Of a DNA stretch of 64,000 nucleotides, positions 60,801-64,000 are shown piece by piece. Source of the DNA: Gigaspora margarita (lineage: Eukaryota > Glomeromycota > Glomeromycetes > Diversisporales > Gigasporaceae); the NCBI GenBank assembly GCA_009809945.1, contig WTPW01000188.1, forward strand, positions 434,523-498,522. The letters run 5' to 3'. The notes beneath the pieces were generated by a model. It had not been told where the DNA came from, did no database searches, and worked only from the letters and a program-made list of their open reading frames with translations. A program made the translations under genes and the position numbers. How positions within the stretch are numbered: the stretch's first letter is position 1; every line of letters starts with the position of its first letter.

Positions 60801-61057
60801 CTCGAAAATGAAAAAAAAAACAAGAATTTTACAAATTTGGGGCGGCAGGTAATGCCAAACGAAAAAACAAATTTGCGTGGTCTAAAATATCAATTTTCAA
60901 TTGACACATACTCTAAAAATCTTTTTTCCAACTTCTTATGTTCTACATGTTCATGGGGAACGATAGTGGTTTCTTGACCTTTGGTTAATTTGGCTGGCAA
61001 GGCATTAATTAAGTAAACACTTAAAGTAATAATAACCAAAACAGTAATAAATTTCAT
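48804..61057 (-). CDS. micro-exon gene: predicted secreted IQ-motif protein, 88 exons
   Basis: Exon 1 (61057-60912) is followed by 86 micro-exons of 3, 6 or 9 nt and a terminal exon (48834-48804). Together they code for 153 residues (462 nt with stop). Every micro-exon sits between a minus-strand 3' site (mostly ATTAG) and a 5' site (GTAAGTATA or GTTAGTATA). Exon 1 leaves phase 2. All inner exons keep it, no stop occurs in 95 codons, and the terminal exon resumes in that phase to TAA. The triplets read in their own phase would contain TGA three times and TAA-TAA once. The first base of each triplet (third codon position) is A/T in 87 of 95. Protein layout: signal peptide 1-19, Lys-Arg at 45-46, acidic and Tyr-rich 48-57, Arg-rich IQ motif region 88-104, C-terminus RHDELK. 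Introns are mostly 70-120 bp; the longer ones hold transposons. If the inner exons were skipped, exon 1 would still join the last exon in frame. I know of no described gene of this form. Confidence 0.85.
48909..50929 (-). CDS. micro-exons 76-86 (residues 126-143)
   Basis: 50927 TAT; 50847 TAT; 50724 ACA; 50644 TAT; 50525 TCT; 50183 CAT; 50059 ACCAGCACT; 49569 TATTCGTGC; 49083 TAATAA; 48995 TCT; 48909 TCCAACATC. Encoded residues: YIIHILIPALIRANNLPT. Exons grow to 6-9 nt near the 3' end, always in multiples of three. The 49083 exon would be two stops in its own phase but reads as parts of Ala and Asn codons in the carried phase. Introns between 50525 and 49083 are enlarged by three insertions. 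Confidence 0.8.
49185..49495 (-). repeat. core-containing insertion in an intron (F), ends weak
   Basis: The minus strand shows the shared core (AGAGTTAGAGTTTGTATTAA, GTTTGGGTTAGGAG, TTTTGCAAGAGATTTTTTTT). Possible ends ACACCACTGGTATTCAAT and, inversely, ACATCTATGGTGTTCAAT match only partly. It lies between micro-exons 49569 and 49083. Confidence 0.55.
49821..49964. mobile_element. hAT-like MITE with TGGACAT repeats, in an intron
   Basis: The ends are CAGTATTGGCC and, inversely, CAGTGTTGGCA. The flanks are CCTTTTAC and GCTTTTAC (8 bp, 7 matching). It contains six or more ATGGACAT/TTGGACAT words, the same motif as TGTCCA in the element at 6723-7001. It lies between micro-exons 50059 and 49569. 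Confidence 0.85.
50270..50445. mobile_element. MITE G, shared-core group, in an intron
   Basis: The ends are AGTGCTCCTGTGCATTTTGT and, inversely, AGTGCCCTGTGCTCTTTGTG. The core is AAATTAGGGTTAGAATTAG and TTTTTGTTAGAAGTGCAAC. It lies between micro-exons 50525 and 50183. Confidence 0.8.
51028..53007 (-). CDS. micro-exons 56-75 (residues 106-125)
   Basis: 53005 AGA; 52904 AAT; 52818 TAT; 52733 GCG; 52618 ATC; 52537 ATT; 52456 ACG; 52352 AAT; 52238 TTT; 52160 TCT; 52073 ACG; 51998 TAT; 51913 TCG; 51832 AAC; 51757 TGA; 51678 CCG; 51592 ATT; 51241 TCG; 51151 ACA; 51028 TTA. Encoded residues: AEIMRSLRIFLRIRTDRFRH. The region is Arg-rich with regularly spaced Leu/Ile/Phe, as in an amphipathic helix continuing from the IQ motif. 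The intron between 51592 and 51241 holds an insertion. Confidence 0.82.
51448..51564. mobile_element. ~115-bp MITE in an intron, next to a hairpin
   Basis: The ends are TATGATAACATAACAGGA and, inversely, TATGATTGCATAACAGGA. Just upstream, 51337-51402 is a separate hairpin (AAAATATTTTTCTAGTAGTA against CTACTAGAGAATATTTT). Both lie between micro-exons 51592 and 51241. Confidence 0.8.
53072..53232. mobile_element. ~160-bp MITE in an intron
   Basis: The ends are ATTACTCTGGTTATA and, inversely, ATTACTTTGGTTATA, in an ATATA-rich target. It lies between micro-exons 53253 and 53005. Confidence 0.82.
53253..55045 (-). CDS. micro-exons 38-55 (residues 88-105, IQ motif)
   Basis: 55043 AGC; 54927 TAT; 54844 TAC; 54479 TAT; 54397 ACA; 54307 ACG; 54187 ATA; 54094 TGC; 54007 TCG; 53931 AGG; 53855 TTT; 53766 TCG; 53659 TGA; 53574 TCG; 53494 TCT; 53409 TCG; 53333 AAA; 53253 TGC. 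Encoded residues: AAITIQRYARGFRDRLRN. I92-Q93, R97-G98 and R102 fit the calmodulin/myosin-light-chain binding IQ consensus IQxxxRGxxxR exactly. That match needs 11 consecutive codons from separate exons to be right, which is strong evidence for the exon model. The donor after 54307 is GCTAGT. A 54545-54825 insertion enlarges one intron. Confidence 0.85.
54545..54825. repeat. intron insertion with central hairpin
   Basis: Breaks the regular unit spacing between micro-exons 54844 and 54479. TTTATAATAACATAATG (about 54697) pairs with CATTATGTTATTATAAA (about 54744). Outer ends are not defined. Confidence 0.6.
55118..55722. mobile_element. inverted-repeat element in an intron, with core-like interior
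   Basis: ATATTGCAGGTTAATAT (about 55122-55138) recurs inversely at about 55706-55722. The interior has TTAGTTAAGGTTAGG and AAGATTAGGGTTAAAGG, like the shared MITE core. It lies between micro-exons 55771 and 55043. Confidence 0.72.
55771..58447 (-). CDS. micro-exons 18-37 (residues 68-87)
   Basis: 58445 AGT; 58371 AGA; 57625 AAA; 57545 TGA; 57411 TCC; 57322 AGC; 57019 TGT; 56940 AGC; 56850 TCC; 56769 TTT; 56651 TAT; 56572 AGA; 56485 ACG; 56368 TAT; 56281 GGA; 56150 ACG; 56035 AGG; 55936 ACG; 55853 GAG; 55771 TGC. Encoded residues: GVENDPAVAPFIERMERGRS. GC donors follow 57411 and 56769. The introns after 58371 (743 bp) and after 55771 (725 bp) are long because each holds a mobile element. Three decayed units lie between 57322 and 57019. 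Donors GTAAGT and GTTAGT roughly alternate. Confidence 0.82.
57099..58659 (-). other. four decayed micro-exon units
   Basis: Units at the regular spacing have lost a splice signal. 58657 (ACC) has TTAAGT in place of GTAAGT. Near 57264 the 3' AG is lost. 57181 (ACA) has AA in place of AG. At 57099 the 3' AG now abuts GTAAGT directly, giving a zero-length exon like a recursive splice site. Each would remove exactly one codon from the message. The 58657 unit lies next to a near-copy (58741-58800), so it may be a recent duplicate. Confidence 0.7.
57768..58346. mobile_element. ~575-bp inverted-repeat element in an intron
   Basis: Ends resemble each other inversely: ATAAAGAAAAGGGGTATTTT at 57769 and the inverse of the right end, TATAAGTGAAAAGAAGTATT. 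GATTAGAACCAG / TTGGTTCTAATCAC and similar words repeat inside in both orders. It lies wholly between micro-exons 58371 and 57625. Confidence 0.72.
58534..60343 (-). CDS. micro-exons 1-17 (residues 49-67)
   Basis: Lowest plus coordinate and minus-strand sequence of each exon: 60341 AGA; 60256 AGA; 60120 AGTAAA; 60045 TCA; 59926 CTATTA; 59835 TTA; 59754 TCA; 59674 AGC; 59571 TCT; 59483 TAC; 59397 AGG; 59309 GCG; 59229 AAT; 59116 GCA; 58833 ATT; 58753 TCC; 58534 TGG. Each exon supplies the third base of one codon and the first two of the next. Encoded residues: EEEVNHYYYQALTGRMQFP. The donor after 59483 is GCAAGT (a GC-AG intron). The two 6-nt exons share a GCATTATTTT continuation after their donors (GTAAGC, GTAGGC), so they form a sub-type. 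A decayed unit (ACC, 58657) lies between the last two. Confidence 0.82.
58893..59085. mobile_element. MITE in a micro-exon gene intron (TAGTRATACAAA ends)
   Basis: TAGTGATACAAATTG on the left and the inverse of TTTTGTATTACTA on the right bound about 190 bp. Inside are two direct copies of ATTAGTTGTCAACTTTTTGA (about 58937 and 59025). The host intron is otherwise ordinary in sequence. Confidence 0.75.
60344..60911 (-). other. intron 1 of the micro-exon gene, with inverted repeats
   Basis: A 568-bp intron from GTATGTGTC to AAATTTAG. It has an inverted pair: GGCCACGCAAATT at about 60423 and AATTTGCGTGGTC at about 60870. It also has an inner pair: AAATCAAACTTTGGGTTAC (about 60521) and GCCCGAAGTTTGGTTTTCCC (about 60590). 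So it probably holds one or two small inverted-repeat insertions. An additional coding exon hidden here cannot be excluded. Confidence 0.55.
60912..61057 (-). CDS. micro-exon gene, exon 1: signal peptide and pro-region
   Basis: It codes for 48 residues plus two bases (GA). The ATG at 61057-61055 is chosen because it directly precedes a classic signal peptide (MKF, then ITVLVIITLSVYLINAL, small residue at the end). A further in-frame ATG eight codons upstream (61081) would spoil the signal. KKLEKR at 41-46 is a Kex2-type site, like the LEKR end of the yeast alpha-factor leader. The 5' splice site is A|GTATGTGTC at 60911. Reading on, the frame closes 20 bp later at a TGA, so splicing or a very short protein is required. 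Confidence 0.8.
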
Positions 61058-61122
61058 TGTAATTGTTAGGAATTTTAACAAGTTGAATAAAATTTAAATT
61101 TCAAATACACGGCCAAAAAATC

Positions 61123-61134
61123 TAGTTTTATAGG
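61123..61134 (-). promoter_or_regulatory. candidate TATA box of the micro-exon gene
   Basis: The minus strand reads CTATAAAACTAG about 67-78 bases before the ATG at 61057. This is well placed for a transcription start near 61100 and a 5' UTR of about 40 nt. Support is position and sequence only. Confidence 0.45.
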
Positions 61135-61139
61135 CATTT

Positions 61140-61688
61140 GGATCAGCGGTCCTAAAAAAGACCAGTCCGATAAGAACCGTAACACAGAACATATCATCCA
61201 TATTTTGATTTTTTTAAAAAAAATATTCAAAGATAGCTGATAGTGATTCTAGCCGACTAGAATTTAGTCAAAGATTGCCGTGATCATCTAAAAACTTTTT
61301 TAGCATAATTGACAAATTAATTATATGGACATGAAAAGGTCTCCCGCGATCTGCATGAAATGTCGATTAACTGATAGTTTAGTCTAGTCAAAGACCTAAA
61401 AACAAGAAACGTCGGGCAAATACAATGAGCTATGCGAAGTATAATTAATTTTGTGTATAAAATAGTGTAGATGTATCCGTGCAAATTAAATTTTTTCTTC
61501 TCATATTTGCTAAAAAAATTATTATTCATCAAAAGTAACTAAGTTTGGCATTATTAAATAAATTTTAAGACCCTTTATTTTAAGATTCAATATTTTTTAA
61601 TTTTTATAATTTACAATATCATCATCAATAACTTTACTGTATTAGCTAACTATGAGTTAGTTTGTATTGAAATCGGCATAATTCCTAA
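61140..61688. other. upstream region of the micro-exon gene
   Basis: Somewhat GC-richer than the gene body; no gene on either strand. AGCGGTCCTAAAAAAGACCAGT near 61145 forms an imperfect hairpin. Regulatory sites cannot be named. Confidence 0.4.
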
Positions 61689-62490
61689 ACATTGATCAAT
61701 TTATTATTATCAGATTTTTATCAAAGAAATTAAAATACGACAGGGTGAAACCTGTTATGTAGATCACATGAAGGTTGAAATCCGCTTTTGTATAATAAAA
61801 AACTCGAATTTCACCCTAACCCCTAACTCAAACTTAGATTTCACTCTACATAGCGAATTTTACTAGCTGGTGACTCAGGTTTCATCCTGTTCTATTAAAA
61901 TAATTAATCGAATGTAATTTTACTATTAATCTATTATAAAGAAAAGTGCAAGTTTTTAAAAATATCACACAAATATTGCACTTATGTTTCCAATTTTTTT
62001 TTAATTGAAAACTGTTCGTCAGAACAGTTTCAAAGTGGCTTTGTTTGATTTTTCACTAAAGTTCTAATTTTTTCGTCCAAATTAAAGTATTCTATAAGAC
62101 GAATGCTTAGAACCCACATATTGATAGAAAAAAAATAAAAACATAGCCTTATTCTTTGGCTTTATATAAATAACTAGTGAAAATTTCCAGGCAGTTTAAC
62201 GTCTAGATAATAAGTAGCTACATTTCTAAATATCTAAAATATAGAGTTTAATAATATTCGATAGATTTGGGGTAAATCGTAATTAGTAATATCTGCGTAA
62301 TAGAACAAGCCATTGGAACAGTTCTGACGAACAGTTTTAATTAAAAAAAATTGGAATAATAAGTGCAATATTTGTGTGATACTTTAGAATCTTGCACTTT
62401 TTCTTTATAATAGGTAATAGTAAAATTATATTCGCTTAATTATTTTAATTTCTTTGATAAAAATCTGATCATAATAAATTTATCAATGTT
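61689..62490. mobile_element. foldback element with ~175-bp arms and a nested MITE
   Basis: The arms run 61689-62029 (less the nested MITE) and 62317-62490, inverse copies meeting a 287-bp centre. The inner arm ends read ACTGTTCGTCAGAACAGTT (62011 on) and its inverse (62317 on). The right arm supplies the uninterrupted version of the left. Confidence 0.88.
61738..61893. mobile_element. 156-bp MITE nested in the foldback arm
   Basis: The ends are CGACAGGGTGAAACCTG and, inversely, AGAACAGGATGAAACCTG. The exact 9-bp duplication is ATTAAAATA (61729-61737 and 61894-61902). The other arm shows the empty site (GAAATTAAAATAATTAAGCG), confirming the insertion. The 9-bp duplication suggests a Mutator-type mobiliser. 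Confidence 0.93.
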
Positions 62491-62521
62491 GCTGACATAG
62501 TCTTGATTGATAATCCGTGTG

Positions 62522-63151
62522 ACACTGGGGTGCGCTGTGGCCTATGTAAATCAAAACTATATGTAGTATCATATAAAAATTAAATATTGGAGATTTTTTG
62601 TGATTAGTGATCAGGATATTTGATCAGAATAATGTATCGGGTTATTTATCACTTTTTATATATATTTTAATAGTAAAGAATGAGTTGAATGTTTTAGATA
62701 TCTAGAACGAATTGCTTTACTTTTTTCAAAATTTTTTTGCATAAATCCATTCTTAAACACGTTAATAACAAAATTACGTTGAAATTTTTTTAACATTAAT
62801 ATTTAAATTTCAAGTTGACTATTGTGTACTATCCAAAGAGAGATATTTACGTTGCAGGTAAAAAAATTTTAATACTAGAGATAAAATTTTTTAACGTAAC
62901 TTTGTTATTAACGTGTTTAAGAATGGATTTAATATAAAAAAAAATTGAAAAAATAAAGTAATTCGCTCTGGACATCTAAAAACATTCAACTCATTCTTTA
63001 CTATTAAAATATATATAAAAAGTGATAAATAACCGATACATTATTCTGATCAAATGTCCTGATCACTAAACACAAAAAATCTCCAATATTTAATTTTTAT
63101 ATGATACTACATATAGTTTTGATTTACATAGGCCACAGCGCACCCCAGTGT
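62522..63151. mobile_element. 630-bp near-perfect palindrome (foldback)
   Basis: The arms of about 300 bp begin ACACTGGGGTGCGCTGTGGC and are nearly identical over the outer 150 bp, the most similar arm pair in the window. The centre is near 62836. The inner part (CATTCTTAAACACGTTAATA and its inverse) is also symmetric. High arm identity implies a recent insertion or arm correction. Confidence 0.92.
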
Positions 63152-63164
63152 GACACCCCAATAC

Positions 63165-63480
63165 TGCATGTATTGAAATTAAGGTACAATTTCAATTATA
63201 ACAATTTGCGGTTGGGTTTATTTGTGTTGGGATCATAGTTGTAAATTCTATAATAATTTATTGTGAAAATTTTGCTATCATAATATACATGTGTTGGAAT
63301 TACAATTGTGAATTCTACAATACAATGATTTACTGTAAACAATTTTACTGTAAATAATTTTGCTGTAAAAAAAAAAAAAATTTTTTTGCCAACTTATTGC
63401 AATTGTGGCGCACATTATGCAGTTAAGATTGAATTAGTTTTATTTATTGTTTAATTTTTAATTTTTTTTTTTTACTTTAT
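63165..63480. repeat. degenerate short repeats
   Basis: Loose repeats of TACAATTGTGAATTCTA and TTACTGTAAACAATTTT. No gene. Confidence 0.5.
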
Positions 63481-63716
63481 TATTATTCGTTTTTTTTATT
63501 AATTGGTAAATGGATACCGATTCTAAAATGATACATGTCATGCCACGATTCACGAATAGCACACTCGACATAAATTCAGGAATGATGCGCCCCAAATTTT
63601 TAATATTTGTACTAGGGCTGTTAATCGGTCCTAATAGTAAATATCAAATAAACTAAATATTATCATGATAATACGCATTTTGAAACAACTATAAATTTTT
63701 TGTTAAAATTTAATTA

Positions 63717-63787
63717 CAAACCCCTTAGTTTGTTAAACAAGATTAAACCAATTACAAACCNCTTAGTTTGTTAAACAAGATTAAACC
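63717..63787. repeat. two-copy ~37-bp tandem duplication
   Basis: AAACCCCTTAGTTTGTTAAA with the following 17 bases is repeated at once; the second copy contains the ambiguous base at 63761. It may be real or an assembly artefact. Confidence 0.7.
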
Positions 63788-63789
63788 AC

Positions 63790-64000
63790 GTTCAATGTAT
63801 AATCAAATAATGAAAACGGGCTGTTTTTAAAGTTAATAAAATAGAGAAATTTATTAATGATAGCAATGGCGTGATCGGTTGATTTACAATTTGCACTGTA
63901 TTTGTGCGAAATAACGCCTATGGGCATTATTTTGGAACACAAGTTTGAAACAAGCTAATGATTAATTTAGCNGAGGATTTTTAATGATAAAAATTATAAT
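63790..64000. other. window edge, no feature seen
   Basis: AT-rich with one ambiguous base at 63972; no gene or repeat boundary can be supported. Confidence 0.4.

Overview
The window is very AT-rich eukaryotic nuclear DNA. It is dense in non-LTR retrotransposons (LINEs), small inverted-repeat DNA transposons and foldback palindromes. The LINE types, the decayed gene families and the extreme AT content suggest an early-diverging fungus of the arbuscular-mycorrhizal (Glomeromycotina) kind; that assignment is inference. I see no rRNA, no intact tRNA, no CRISPR and no retroviral or LTR element. Single-base ambiguities (n) occur at about 525-565, 1261-1424, 2075, 2571, 63761 and 63972.

The main result is one host gene on the minus strand, 61057 down to 48804. 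A first exon (signal peptide, then a Lys-Arg site) ends in phase 2 at a GTATGT donor. About 12 kb of what looks like an AT-rich satellite follows. In it the unit ATTAG-NNN-GT(A/T)AGTATA recurs every 75-120 bp. Read on the minus strand, each unit is a 3' splice site, a 3-nt exon and a 5' splice site. I count 86 micro-exons: 80 of 3 nt, three of 6 nt and three of 9 nt. Joined in order, in the phase set by exon 1, they give 95 codons with no stop and run in frame into a terminal exon ending at a TAA. The predicted protein is 153 residues and carries a textbook IQ motif. The first base of each triplet, which is the third codon position, is A or T in 87 of 95 triplets. The gene would have 88 exons and 87 introns for a 462-nt coding sequence.

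Layout. 1-4572: LINE-1, cut by the window edge. 4631-4815: a 13-bp minisatellite. 5081-7001: a pogo-like and a hAT-like inverted-repeat element. 7547-14348: LINE-2, full length, 17-bp target duplication. 14366-25207: AT-rich DNA with a tRNA-derived sequence, palindromes, inverted-repeat elements and a second pogo-like copy. 25300-28160: a decayed protein gene. 28217 to about 31100: a probable Helitron end with minisatellites and intron-like repeats. 32277-34975: inverted-repeat elements sharing one core but with different ends. 35158-40774: LINE-3 (14-bp target duplication) inserted in a foldback and itself hit by two inverted-repeat elements. 40866-47180: foldbacks, two 5'-truncated LINE tails and more inverted-repeat elements. 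47690-48790: a ~250-bp tandem array holding one element. 48804-61057: the micro-exon gene, with mobile elements in its introns. 61689-63151: two large palindromes.

The three LINEs supply the reverse transcriptase that could have moved the truncated tails. The small inverted-repeat elements have no transposase here. The micro-exon gene is the only convincing host gene that looks intact.
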